A stretch of DNA of 62,299 nt from positions 1-62,299 of the forward strand of contig JBOGOC010000128.1 of NCBI GenBank assembly GCA_050747525.1, given 5' to 3'. The notes below the pieces were generated by a model. It was not told the DNA's origin, searched no databases, and worked only from the letters and a program-made list of their open reading frames with translations. The translations under genes were made by a program, and so were the position numbers. How positions within the stretch are numbered: the first letter of the stretch is position 1; the number at the start of each line of letters is the position of its first letter. This DNA comes from JBOGOC01 sp050747525 (GTDB lineage: Bacteria > Acidobacteriota > Polarisedimenticolia > JACPZX01 > DASXTC01). This document shows positions 1 through 7,614 of the stretch, piece after piece.

Positions 1-172
1 GCGGGGACGAGCTGATGGGGGGAACACGCTTCGCGACGATCATGAGGGTCCCCGTCCAGACCGCTGTGGGGGCGGGGATTCTCGGTTGATAGGGTGACGT
101 GGTCCAGGTGTCGGTGGCCGGGTCGTAACCCGCATAGAGCTCACCAAGGGGTTGCCCACCCCAGAGGATCAT
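1..172 (-). pseudogene. Kelch-type repeat fragment, cut by window edge
   Basis: Reading leftward from an ATG at 172, about 57 codons remain open to the window edge. They encode one propeller-blade unit of the type in the large protein at 16990-19992: MILWGG, then YDPATDTW, then AVWTGTLMIV. The frame starts in the middle of a blade, with no signal peptide, 13 bases after the stop of the HEAT-repeat gene. The upstream part of the protein is therefore missing. It is either a 5'-truncated remnant or a short gene using the internal ATG (a GAGG lies upstream). Because the 3' end is outside the window, a longer functional product cannot be excluded. Confidence 0.5.
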
Positions 173-185
173 CCGGCCCCGGCCC

Positions 186-1259
186 TCAGTCGGCGAGGAT
201 CTCCTCGAAGAAGGCCAGCGCCCTCGGGTCCCCGGACTGACCCAGCCAGAAGATCGCCTCCTTGCGGACGGCGGGGTTCCGGTGCTTGCGGGCCAGCTCG
301 AGCAGCTTCGGGACCCCTTCCTCGTCAGGCATCTGCGTCAGCGCGAAGACCGCCTTCTTCTTGACGTCGGTGTCGGGGTCGTTCTCGATGGCTTCTTCGA
401 GAGCGCCGGCCGCCTTCTCCCCGGCCTTCTGCGCCAGCCAGAAGAGCGCTTCTCCGCGTACCTCCGAGTCGTCGTCCGTGCGCGCGACGCGCACCAGCTC
501 GTCCGTCGCTTCGGGCGTGTCGTTCTGCGAGAGGGCGAAGATCACCTTCTTGCGGAACTCCTCCGAGTCGTCGCCGCGCAGGGCGGCCTTCAGCGCCTCG
601 TAACCGGCGCGTCCACGGGTGTTGCCGGTCCAGAACGCCGCCTGCTCCCGCACGTGAGACGGCTGTCCCTTCTCGAGGTACGAGGCCATCAGGCGGCCGG
701 CCTCGTCGCCGCGGTGCAGGGCGATGGCCATGACGGCCTCCTCGCCCGGACCGTTGTGGCGGGAGTCTTCTTTCACGATGGAGGCGAGCCAGCGGAGGCT
801 CTCCTGCTCGCTCACCGGCGAAAGCCAGTACAGAGTCAGCCGGCCCGTATCCAGGGCACAGTCCATGGAAAGGGCGCGCACCTTCTGGATCTCTCCTTCC
901 TTCACACGGGCCAGCACCATGAACGTGCCGTTCCCTTCCAGGCGCCCCGATCGCGAGTCATCGGAGTTGATGCTCACCCCCTTGTCCCGTTCCAGGTCGC
1001 ATCCCTCGCACTTCCCCTTCTCGATGTCCTTGAACGAATCCCAGCAGCACATCATCCGCTCGCCTTCGATCATGGCGGCCGCGTAGCCGATCCAGAACGG
1101 GCCTCCCGCCTGGCGGGCCAGGCCCCGGACCTGCTCGGAGATCGAGCCGCTCATCGCGCGCCGCTCGATCGTCCCTCCATCCATCAGGGGCTGGCCGGGC
1201 TCGACCGCCGCGCCGGCTGGAAACGTGGCCAGGAACGCGGCCAGAAGAACGGGTCTCAT
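186..1259 (-). CDS. Secreted HEAT-repeat protein
   Basis: 357 residues. An N-terminal signal peptide (MRPVLLAAFLATFPAGA) indicates export. Residues of about 60-170 form a region I do not recognise, with a Cys cluster (MMCCWD and CEGCDLE). From about residue 180 there are HEAT / PBS-lyase-like helical repeats of about 31 residues, with recurring VRKEAIFWLGQ, VKKKAVFALTQ and VRGEALFWLAQ helices. Such repeats usually form a protein-binding solenoid. It is the last intact gene of the sigma / anti-sigma / HEAT / HEAT set, 10 bases after the preceding HEAT gene, so co-transcription is likely. No enzymatic motif is visible; a scaffolding or sensing role in the envelope is inference. Confidence 0.75.
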   Translation of the reverse strand: MRPVLLAAFLATFPAGAAVEPGQPLMDGGTIERRAMSGSISEQVRGLARQAGGPFWIGYAAAMIEGERMMCCWDSFKDIEKGKCEGCDLERDKGVSINSDDSRSGRLEGNGTFMVLARVKEGEIQKVRALSMDCALDTGRLTLYWLSPVSEQESLRWLASIVKEDSRHNGPGEEAVMAIALHRGDEAGRLMASYLEKGQPSHVREQAAFWTGNTRGRAGYEALKAALRGDDSEEFRKKVIFALSQNDTPEATDELVRVARTDDDSEVRGEALFWLAQKAGEKAAGALEEAIENDPDTDVKKKAVFALTQMPDEEGVPKLLELARKHRNPAVRKEAIFWLGQSGDPRALAFFEEILAD

Positions 1260-1269
1260 GGGGCCTCCT

Positions 1270-2505
1270 CTATTCTTCGAGAAGTTTCATCAGATAGTCG
1301 CTGGCTTCCTTCGAGCCCATCACCGAGAGCTTCTCCACGGCGGCCCGGCGCATCACCGGGTCCTTCTCGCGACTCGCGATGGTGATGATGGCCTTGGCGT
1401 TGCCCTGGATGAAGAATGCGTCCAGCACGGCCCGTCGCACGTCGAGGTCCTTGTCCGACGCGTAGATCTCGAGCAGGACCGGGCTGGTCATGTCGCCATC
1501 CATGATTCCCAGGCTCTGGACGGCTTTGCGCCTCAGCTCCGGGTCCTTCTCGCGCCGCGCCAGGTCAAGCAGACGCTCCGAGCCGGACACCGCCAGGGCC
1601 TGCAGGATCTCCCCGCGCAGCTGCTTGCTTGTCTCGCTCGCGTATAGCTGCGACAGCTCGTCCTCGGCCCCCGAGGCGCCCAGGTAGTTGATCGCTTCGC
1701 GCCGCAGCGCCTCGGAACGCTCGGTGCGGGCCACGGCCAGAAGCGAGGCGGTCTCCCCCGACACCATGTAGGCCTGCAGGATCTGGCGCTTCACCTGGTC
1801 GTCCTGCGTGGTCGTGTAGATGTCCTTCAGCAGTCGGTGGGACTCGTCGCCGCCGAAGATTCCCAGCAGCTCCACCGCCTTGCGCTGGAGCGCCGGGTTG
1901 GTCTGGCCGCGGGCGGTCTTCTCGACCACCTCGCGCGCGCGCGGCGTGCCGGTCTGCACGAGCACGAAGAGGGCCTGCTCCTTGAGCTTCCGGGAGCTCC
2001 CTCCCGCCAGGAAGCGCTCCAGCATGGGGACGGCCTTCTCGGGGTCCATCTGCATGAGGCCGTTGAGCGCGATCAGCTTGAGCTCCTCGGAGTCGTCCTC
2101 CTCGGGCGGGACCGCCTTGCCGCTCCCCTGGCGCACTTCGATGGCCAGCGCCTTGGCGTCATCCTTCCACTTGCTCTTCGGGTAAGTGGAGGACAGCAGG
2201 TCGAGCGTGGACAGAGCCTGCGGCGCCCGCCTCAGCTTCCACAGGGCCCAGGCCTTGTAGTAGAGGGCCCCGTCGGCGCGACGTCCCTTCATGCCGGCTA
2301 CCTCGTCGAACAGCTCCAGGGCTTCTTCCCAGTCGCCATTGTCGAGCGCCTCGCTGCCGTCGTCGTACAGCTCCTCTTCGTGGTCCTCCGCCGATTCGCT
2401 CTCATCCTCCGAGAACCAGCCGGCGAACCCGGGGGCCCGGACGGACACCATGGCCAGCAAGGCCAGCATCCCGATCACGATCCATCGCATGCATGTCTTC
2501 ATCAT
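1270..2505 (-). CDS. Secreted TPR/HEAT-repeat protein
   Basis: 411 residues with an N-terminal membrane or signal segment (about residues 7-28). An acidic stretch follows, then a TPR-like pair (about residues 45-115: GSEALDNGDWEEALELFDEV and YYKAWALWKLRRAPQALSTL), as in YbgF/CpoB-type periplasmic proteins. From about residue 130 there are HEAT-type repeats with LRRKAVQSLGIM, LRREAINYLGAS and VRRAVLDAFFIQ. It shares the HEAT organisation of the next gene downstream but not its N-terminus. It starts 15 bases after the anti-sigma gene. The role is likely protein-protein interaction in the periplasm, perhaps as part of the regulon or signal input of the neighbouring sigma factor (inference). Confidence 0.75.
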   Translation of the reverse strand: MMKTCMRWIVIGMLALLAMVSVRAPGFAGWFSEDESESAEDHEEELYDDGSEALDNGDWEEALELFDEVAGMKGRRADGALYYKAWALWKLRRAPQALSTLDLLSSTYPKSKWKDDAKALAIEVRQGSGKAVPPEEDDSEELKLIALNGLMQMDPEKAVPMLERFLAGGSSRKLKEQALFVLVQTGTPRAREVVEKTARGQTNPALQRKAVELLGIFGGDESHRLLKDIYTTTQDDQVKRQILQAYMVSGETASLLAVARTERSEALRREAINYLGASGAEDELSQLYASETSKQLRGEILQALAVSGSERLLDLARREKDPELRRKAVQSLGIMDGDMTSPVLLEIYASDKDLDVRRAVLDAFFIQGNAKAIITIASREKDPVMRRAAVEKLSVMGSKEASDYLMKLLEE

Positions 2506-2520
2506 GTCCTGGTGTCTCCC

Positions 2521-3336
2521 TTACGTCCTTCGCCCCGCACGCTCCAAACGATCGGGCGCGGGCTGCGGCCACGGGCCGCGCAGCTGGCGGCTCATCACGC
2601 GAACCTTGAACAGAATCCCGCTGGACTCCACTTGCTTCTGCAGCCCCTCCAGCCTCGAGGCCGCGGTCGGATCATCGGCGTGCGCCACCTCCAGAAGCAC
2701 TCTCTCGAGATCGCCCAGCATGGCGGCCAGCCCCTGGTCTCCCGCGGCCTCAGCCGTCTGCCGGTAGATGCGGCCGGCCGCGACCAGCGTCTCCGCCTGG
2801 GCACGGCGGGCCGCCGACTGAGCCGACCCCTCCGCGGCGGCCGGGCCGGTCCCCGACCCGTTCACGCCATTCAGCAGCTCGGTCAGCAGCAGGTCGCTGC
2901 GCTCGAGGTGATCGGCCACCGCAACCTGAAGGACCCGCTGGCGGATCTCCTCGGGGATCGACGCGTCTCCCGCGCCCCGACCGCGCCACACGCCGGCCAG
3001 GAACGACGCCAGCACCAGCAGCAGGACCGAAGCGGCCGCGGCCCATCGGCGCGTGTGGATCGCCGCGCGCAGGGCGCTGCGGACCGTCATGGCCCCCCGG
3101 TCACCGCTTCGCGAAGGGAGGCGCGGCGCCAGGCGCGCCCACACCCGGGCGCCCAGGAACGGTCCCGGGTCGGGGACCGGCGCCCGCTCCACGGCGTCGA
3201 GCACCTGCCGCAATCCCGCGAGTGCGCCGCGGCACACGCCACAGTCCGCCAGGTGCGCGGCGGCGTCCGGGCGCCCCTCCTCTCCGTAGTGATGCAGCAC
3301 CAGATCGTCTTCACTCAGATGCAGCGTGGAACTCAT
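2521..3336 (-). CDS. Zinc-finger anti-sigma factor, membrane-anchored
   Basis: 271 residues. The start ATG at 3336 overlaps the stop of the sigma gene (ATGA), the usual arrangement for translational coupling. The N-terminal domain carries the anti-sigma zinc motif His28-x3-Cys32-x2-Cys35. A transmembrane helix lies at about residues 98-117. The remaining roughly 150 residues would be periplasmic and are helical, with an ERVLLEVAHAD stretch. By family knowledge it should hold the adjacent ECF sigma factor inactive at the inner membrane until a signal arrives. A longer frame opens further upstream, but it runs inside the sigma gene and is not the start. Confidence 0.85.
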   Translation of the reverse strand: MSSTLHLSEDDLVLHHYGEEGRPDAAAHLADCGVCRGALAGLRQVLDAVERAPVPDPGPFLGARVWARLAPRLPSRSGDRGAMTVRSALRAAIHTRRWAAAASVLLLVLASFLAGVWRGRGAGDASIPEEIRQRVLQVAVADHLERSDLLLTELLNGVNGSGTGPAAAEGSAQSAARRAQAETLVAAGRIYRQTAEAAGDQGLAAMLGDLERVLLEVAHADDPTAASRLEGLQKQVESSGILFKVRVMSRQLRGPWPQPAPDRLERAGRRT

Positions 3337-3914
3337 GAGCGTCCTCCCGCCACGACCGGCTCGAGGGCACGGCGAAGCTTGCGCACCGCACGGAAGATGC
3401 TCTGCTTGGTGGCGTTCTCCTTCAATCCCAGGGCCCGTCCAATCTCGTCGATGCTCTGATCCTCGAAGTGTCGCAGCACGAAGGCGGTCCGCTCGTTGGG
3501 GGTCAGCTGCGCCATGGCGGCGTGCACGCGGCGCGACACTTCTCCGCTTTCCGCCAGCCGATCGGGCAGGGGGTCGGTGGCCGGCAGCAACTCCACGGGC
3601 GCCGGATCCTCCGGGTCGACCGCCTCGACCCGCTCCCCCTGGCGCCGCCGGGAGCGCACGACGTCCAGGGCGGTGTTGGCCGCGATCCTGTGCAGCCAGG
3701 TCCCCACCTGGGCCCGCTGCTCGAACCGGTCCAGCGCGTTGTAAGCCTTCAGAAAAGTCTCCTGGACCACGTCTTCTGCCTCCGTCTCGTTTCCCGTGAT
3801 GCGCCATGCCAGGTGGAACAGGGCCCGGCTGTGGCGCTCCACCAGACCCCGGAACGCCTCCACGTCGCCGTCGCGTGCCAGCGCGACGGCCTGCGCGTCA
3901 TCCGCCGTGTCCAT
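3333..3914 (-). CDS. ECF-type RNA polymerase sigma factor (RpoE/SigW-like)
   Basis: 193 residues. Region 2 (about 25-90) contains ITGNETEAEDVVQETFLKAY and the WLHRIAANTALD segment typical of ECF sigma factors. Region 4 (about 130-185) has LTPNERTAFVLRHFEDQSI followed by a helix-turn-helix. It directs RNA polymerase to a dedicated promoter set, probably including its own operon. It is the first gene of a four-gene leftward unit: sigma, anti-sigma and two HEAT proteins. The stop overlaps the anti-sigma start by four bases. The signal it answers cannot be read from the sequence. Confidence 0.92.
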   Translation of the reverse strand: MDTADDAQAVALARDGDVEAFRGLVERHSRALFHLAWRITGNETEAEDVVQETFLKAYNALDRFEQRAQVGTWLHRIAANTALDVVRSRRRQGERVEAVDPEDPAPVELLPATDPLPDRLAESGEVSRRVHAAMAQLTPNERTAFVLRHFEDQSIDEIGRALGLKENATKQSIFRAVRKLRRALEPVVAGGRS

Positions 3915-3950
3915 TCAGTCCTTTGGACGCTCCCGCTGAGCCTTGGTTAT

Positions 3951-3960
3951 CACCCGGGTG
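3951..3960. promoter_or_regulatory. 10-bp palindrome between divergent genes
   Basis: CACCCGGGTG is a perfect 10-bp palindrome. It sits 37 bases upstream of the ECF sigma start in the gap shared with the rightward gene at 4100. It could be an operator, but a GC-rich palindrome of this size can occur by chance. Confidence 0.2.
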
Positions 3961-4099
3961 GGCTGTCTCTCAGGGGAGTCTACCCCCAGGCGAGACCGGA
4001 AAATCAGGCCCGTGGTATCTTGTGGCCCTTCCTCGCATGCTGGGAGAACCGGGGTCCCTCCGCGGGGGTACGTGCACCCACAATTCGATGGAGTCGGCG

Positions 4100-4807
4100 A
4101 TGGCGAAAATGAGGAAAGCATCTCTTCTTGCGGCCGCCCTGTGCCTCACCGTGGTCACGGTGCTGATGGGCCAGGAACCGGCCGGGGAAATGGCGAAGCC
4201 CCTGAGCAAGTTCACGATCGGCGACCTGTTCCCCAAGATTGACGCGGGGCTGGAGCAGACCGCGGCCACATGGAAGACGGCCAGCTCGGAGCTCCAGACC
4301 AAGACCGCCGCCCGCCAGAAGGCGGTCACCGAGGGCGCGGCGGCCGTCAAGGTGAAGTCCGACCAGCTGAAGGCCGAGGCGAAGGCCGCCAAGGCGAGCA
4401 AGGACTTCACCGCCCAGGGCACCGCCGAAGGGAAGCTGCAGACCGAAGAGGTGGTCAACAAGATCCTGGCCCGGCTGCAGACCCTGGCGACCGAGCAGAA
4501 GGAGACGGCCGACGTCTGGAACCGCACGGCCAACGCCATGAGCGCCTACGTCCAGGCCGACAAGGAGTTCGACCAGTACCGTTCCAAGGGGATCTCGAAG
4601 CCGGAATCGGGCGCGGCCGCGGGGACCGACAACCGCCTCGACCAGGCCGGCGTGCAGGCATTCAAGAAGCACACCGAGTCGATGGACGAGCTGGGCAAGA
4701 GCTTCGCCGCGCTGGGGACCCAGATCCAGGGGATGTCCAGCGGCCGGATGAAGTTCCTGTCGGAGCTGGAAAAGGGCGGACACATCCAGCCTCCTCCCCC
4801 GAAGTGA
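4100..4807 (+). CDS. Small secreted coiled-coil protein, tandem copy 1
   Basis: 235 residues from the ATG at 4100, which has GGAG six bases upstream; in-frame ATGs at 4088 and 4109 are alternatives. A signal peptide (ASLLAAALCLTVVTVLMG) precedes a mature protein rich in Ala, Lys, Glu and Gln. From about 50 to 160 it looks like a long helix or coiled coil (KSDQLKAEAKAAKASKDF). The protein ends in Pro residues after GGHIQ. No family is recognised. It is paralogous along its whole length to the next gene, sharing FTIGDLFP, EQTAATWK, KDFTAQGTAEGKL and GGHIQPPP. A periplasmic structural or chaperone-like role is possible but unproven. Confidence 0.75.
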   Translation: MAKMRKASLLAAALCLTVVTVLMGQEPAGEMAKPLSKFTIGDLFPKIDAGLEQTAATWKTASSELQTKTAARQKAVTEGAAAVKVKSDQLKAEAKAAKASKDFTAQGTAEGKLQTEEVVNKILARLQTLATEQKETADVWNRTANAMSAYVQADKEFDQYRSKGISKPESGAAAGTDNRLDQAGVQAFKKHTESMDELGKSFAALGTQIQGMSSGRMKFLSELEKGGHIQPPPPK

Positions 4808-4872
4808 AATCGCGAACGACCTGACCCACCCATCCGCCCCCGGGAATCCGCCACTCCAGTGATAAATTGCGC

Positions 4873-4898
4873 TCCCTCCCCCCTTCCGGGGGGAGGGA
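4873..4898 (+). terminator. Perfect 11-bp GC hairpin between the paralogues
   Basis: TCCCTCCCCCC at 4873-4883 and GGGGGGAGGGA at 4888-4898 are perfect complements around a TTCC loop. No T-run follows. It lies 65 bases after the first paralogue's stop and 10 bases before the AGGAGG ribosome site of the second. It may act as a weak terminator, an mRNA processing or stability element, or a structure affecting translation of the second gene. Confidence 0.5.
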
Positions 4899-4922
4899 CA
4901 CTGGACCCAGGAGGACCTTTAC

Positions 4923-5618
4923 ATGCGATCCATCCAGAGAACGATTCTTCTGACGGCGGGGATGTGCCTCGCCGCCGGCACCCTGCCGATGGGGCAGGAT
5001 GCGAAACCGATGGACAAGCCTCTCAAGCAGTTCACCATCGGCGACCTCTTCCCGCATTTGGAGGCCGGTATCGAGCAGACGGCGGCCACCTGGAAGGACG
5101 CCTCGTCTCAGGTGCAGACGGCGGCGGCGGAACGCCAGAAGTCCCTCGACGCCGGCGTCGCCACGGTGAAGAAGAAGATGACCGGGCTCAAGGCCGAGGC
5201 CAAGGCGGCCAAGAAGAGCAAGGACTTCACCGCCCAGGGCACGGCGGAGGGGAAGCTCAAGACCGAGGACATGGTCTACCGCATCCTGAGCCGGCTGCAG
5301 ACCCTGGCGGACAGGCAGACCGCGGCTGGCGATTCGTGGCACAGGACCGCCGTCGCCATGGAAGCCTACGTGAAGGCGGATCGGGACTTCGACCCCTATC
5401 GCTCCCGCGGGATCGCCAGGCCCGAGCCCGGGGACGCGCAGGACACGAGGCTCGACGCCGCCGGGGTCAAGGCCTTCAAGAACCACGCGGAGGCGTTCGA
5501 CGAGCTGGGGGCCAGCTTCGAGGACCTGGGATCCGACCTGCGCGCCCTGGCCAGCGACCGCCTCAAGTTCCTGTCAGCCCTGGAGGATGGGGGCCACATC
5601 CAGCCGCCGCCCAAATAG
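4923..5618 (+). CDS. Small secreted coiled-coil protein, tandem copy 2
   Basis: 231 residues. The ATG is preceded by AGGAGG (4909-4914) at 8 bases, a strong ribosome site. The signal peptide spans about residues 1-24, cleaving near LPMGQDA. The body is helical and charged (KKKMTGLKAEAKAAKKSKDF) and ends GGHIQPPPK like its neighbour. The two genes clearly arose by duplication: the same blocks occur in the same order with similar length. The function is unknown. The two copies may form a hetero-oligomer or be differently expressed, since a strong hairpin separates them. Confidence 0.8.
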   Translation: MRSIQRTILLTAGMCLAAGTLPMGQDAKPMDKPLKQFTIGDLFPHLEAGIEQTAATWKDASSQVQTAAAERQKSLDAGVATVKKKMTGLKAEAKAAKKSKDFTAQGTAEGKLKTEDMVYRILSRLQTLADRQTAAGDSWHRTAVAMEAYVKADRDFDPYRSRGIARPEPGDAQDTRLDAAGVKAFKNHAEAFDELGASFEDLGSDLRALASDRLKFLSALEDGGHIQPPPK

Positions 5619-5634
5619 ACGCGGGGCTTTGCCT

Positions 5635-6108
5635 CTAGCGACGATCCCGGGCCACTTCGGACCTGATGGCGGCCAGGATCTGCTCCGGCGTCGTGGCCGA
5701 GCGCAGCGCCTCGACCATGCCGGGAGACTTCACCAGATAGGCGATGCGCGCCAGCAGATCCACGTGCTGCCGGGTCGAGTCGGGGGGGCCTATCAGAAGG
5801 AAGACCAGGTGCACGGGCCGCCCGTCGATGGCCTTGAAGTCCACGCCGTCGCTCACCTGGCCGAGCGCCACGACCATGTCACGCAGCAGGGGGCTCTTGG
5901 CGTGAGGCACCGCCACGCCGCCCCCCATGCCGGTGGACATCGTGCCCTCGCGATCCAGGAGCCGCGTGATGGCGTCGGAGGAATCGGCCAGGGCGCCGCA
6001 GGCGCACAGCTTCCCGGTCATGATCTCGAGACACTCCCGCACGTCCTTCGGGTGAAGGTCCAGGAAGATGCGGTCCTCGCGCAGCAGATCCAGCAGCAGC
6101 ATCGTCAT
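5635..6108 (-). CDS. PTS EIIA-type (PtsN/fructose EIIA-like) regulatory protein
   Basis: 157 residues matching the single-domain EIIA of the fructose/mannitol/PtsN class. The phosphoacceptor is His69 in GGGVAVPHAK, followed by VSDGVDFKAIDGRPVHLVFL and a C-terminal helix. These proteins receive phosphate from HPr-like carriers; stand-alone forms regulate nitrogen or potassium homeostasis or other envelope processes. No EIIB, EIIC, HPr or rpoN gene is in the window, so a regulatory rather than sugar-transport role is likely. It follows nuoN by 27 bases on the same strand and has a TATAAT in that gap, so it may have its own promoter. Confidence 0.85.
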   Translation of the reverse strand: MTMLLLDLLREDRIFLDLHPKDVRECLEIMTGKLCACGALADSSDAITRLLDREGTMSTGMGGGVAVPHAKSPLLRDMVVALGQVSDGVDFKAIDGRPVHLVFLLIGPPDSTRQHVDLLARIAYLVKSPGMVEALRSATTPEQILAAIRSEVARDRR

Positions 6109-6124
6109 GTTAGTCCGGCAAACG

Positions 6125-6130
6125 ATTATA
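6125..6130 (-). promoter_or_regulatory. Candidate -10 element for the EIIA gene
   Basis: On the minus strand TATAAT lies in the 27-base gap after nuoN, ending 16 bases before the EIIA ATG. A start site about 7 bases downstream would leave a leader of about 10 bases. No convincing -35 is present at the right distance. Confidence 0.3.
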
Positions 6131-6135
6131 GGTGA

Positions 6136-7614
6136 TCAGGGCATCGCGGTGCGCACGAACTCGAGCACCCGCGCCGGGAAGACACCCAGATACAGAACGC
6201 CGGCGGCGCTGATGCCGATCCCGAACCAGAGCGGCAGGGGGAGCCGCACGGCGGGCGGCTCCGAGACCGGCTCCTTCATGTACATCGCCAGGACGACCTT
6301 CAGGTAGTAGGCCGCGGCCAGGGCGCTGTTGAGCAGGCCGACCGCCACCAGCCCGTAGAGGTGGGCGTCCACCCCCGCCTTGAAGATGTAGAACTTGCCG
6401 AGGAACCCGCCGGTGAGCGGCACGCCGATGAGCGACATCATGAACAGGGTCATCGAGGCCGCAAGCACCGGATGCCGCCGGCCCAGGCCAGCGTAGGCCG
6501 GCAGGGCGTCTCCCTCGCCGGCGCCTCCCCGCGAGCGGTCGATCGCCAGCACCACCGCGAAGGCCCCCAGGTTCATGAAGAGGTACGCGGCCAGGTAGAA
6601 CAGGATGCTCGCCACGCCATCCCCCGTGCGCGCCACCAGCGCGATGAGCAGGTATCCGGCGTGCGCGATGGACGAATAGGCCAGCAGCCGCTTGACGTCG
6701 TTCTGCACCAGGGCCACGACGTTGCCGGCCGTCATGGTGAGCGCGGCCAGCACGGTGAGCAGCTTCGTCCAGTCCTCCGCCATGGGGCCGTCCCAGAACA
6801 GCGGCGAGCTGACCACCAGGCGCAGAACCGAGGCGAACGCGGCGGCTTTCGTCCCCGCGATCATGAAGGCCGTCACGCTGGTGGGGGCCCCCTGGTACAC
6901 GTCGGGGAGCCAGTAGTGGAAGGGGAAGATGGCGATCTTGAACAGAAAGCCCACCAGCGTGAGCCCGAACCCTGCCAGCAGCAGCACGGGTGACGCGGTC
7001 TCGGTCATCCGGGTGATGTCGAGCGTCCCGGTCGCCCCGTACATCAGGGCCATTCCGTAAATGGTGAAGCCGGTGGAGAAGGCTCCCAGCAGGAAGTACT
7101 TCATCGACGATTCCAGCGAGCGCTCCTGCCCCCTCTCGAACCCCACCAGCACGTACAGTGGCAGCGACAGCACCTCCAGCCCCAGGAACAGCACCAGCAG
7201 GTTGGTCGAGGACGACATGAGCATCATCCCGGCCGTGGCGAACAGCACCAGGCAGTCGTACTCGGCGGAGTCGCCGCGCGCCGCGTGGCGCGCGTCTGCC
7301 AGCGCGGGGACCGACAGCAGCAGGGCCAGCGCGGCGGTCACGATGAACAGGGCGTAGAAACCCAGAGCGAAGCCGTCCATCACCACCATGCCGGACATCG
7401 CTGTCTGGGCGTCGGCGGGTGGCGTCGAGGCCAGGCCGGCCGTGAACCAGGCCGGAGGAATCAGCGCCAGCAGGGCGGCCCAGCCCGTGTGCCGGCGCCA
7501 GGAAAGCGGGCCCACCGCCATCAGCGTGACCGCGAGCGCCCCCAGCGACAGCGAGAGAAACGGGGACAGGAGGCGCCACGGGATCGGAGGAATGACGATG
7601 GTCTCGGGCATCAT
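6136..7614 (-). CDS. nuoN: NADH-quinone oxidoreductase subunit N
   Basis: 492 residues from the ATG at 7614, which overlaps the nuoL stop by four bases (ATGA); a longer frame upstream runs inside nuoL. It is a multi-pass antiporter-like subunit of complex I. The NuoN signature is clear: LVLFLGLEVLSLPLYVLVGF, then SSMKYFLLGAFSTGFTIYG with the conserved Lys, and the YSSIAHAGYLLIAL block. It helps form the proton-pumping membrane arm. It directly follows nuoL, the place where nuoM would normally sit. Confidence 0.95.
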   Translation of the reverse strand: MMPETIVIPPIPWRLLSPFLSLSLGALAVTLMAVGPLSWRRHTGWAALLALIPPAWFTAGLASTPPADAQTAMSGMVVMDGFALGFYALFIVTAALALLLSVPALADARHAARGDSAEYDCLVLFATAGMMLMSSSTNLLVLFLGLEVLSLPLYVLVGFERGQERSLESSMKYFLLGAFSTGFTIYGMALMYGATGTLDITRMTETASPVLLLAGFGLTLVGFLFKIAIFPFHYWLPDVYQGAPTSVTAFMIAGTKAAAFASVLRLVVSSPLFWDGPMAEDWTKLLTVLAALTMTAGNVVALVQNDVKRLLAYSSIAHAGYLLIALVARTGDGVASILFYLAAYLFMNLGAFAVVLAIDRSRGGAGEGDALPAYAGLGRRHPVLAASMTLFMMSLIGVPLTGGFLGKFYIFKAGVDAHLYGLVAVGLLNSALAAAYYLKVVLAMYMKEPVSEPPAVRLPLPLWFGIGISAAGVLYLGVFPARVLEFVRTAMP

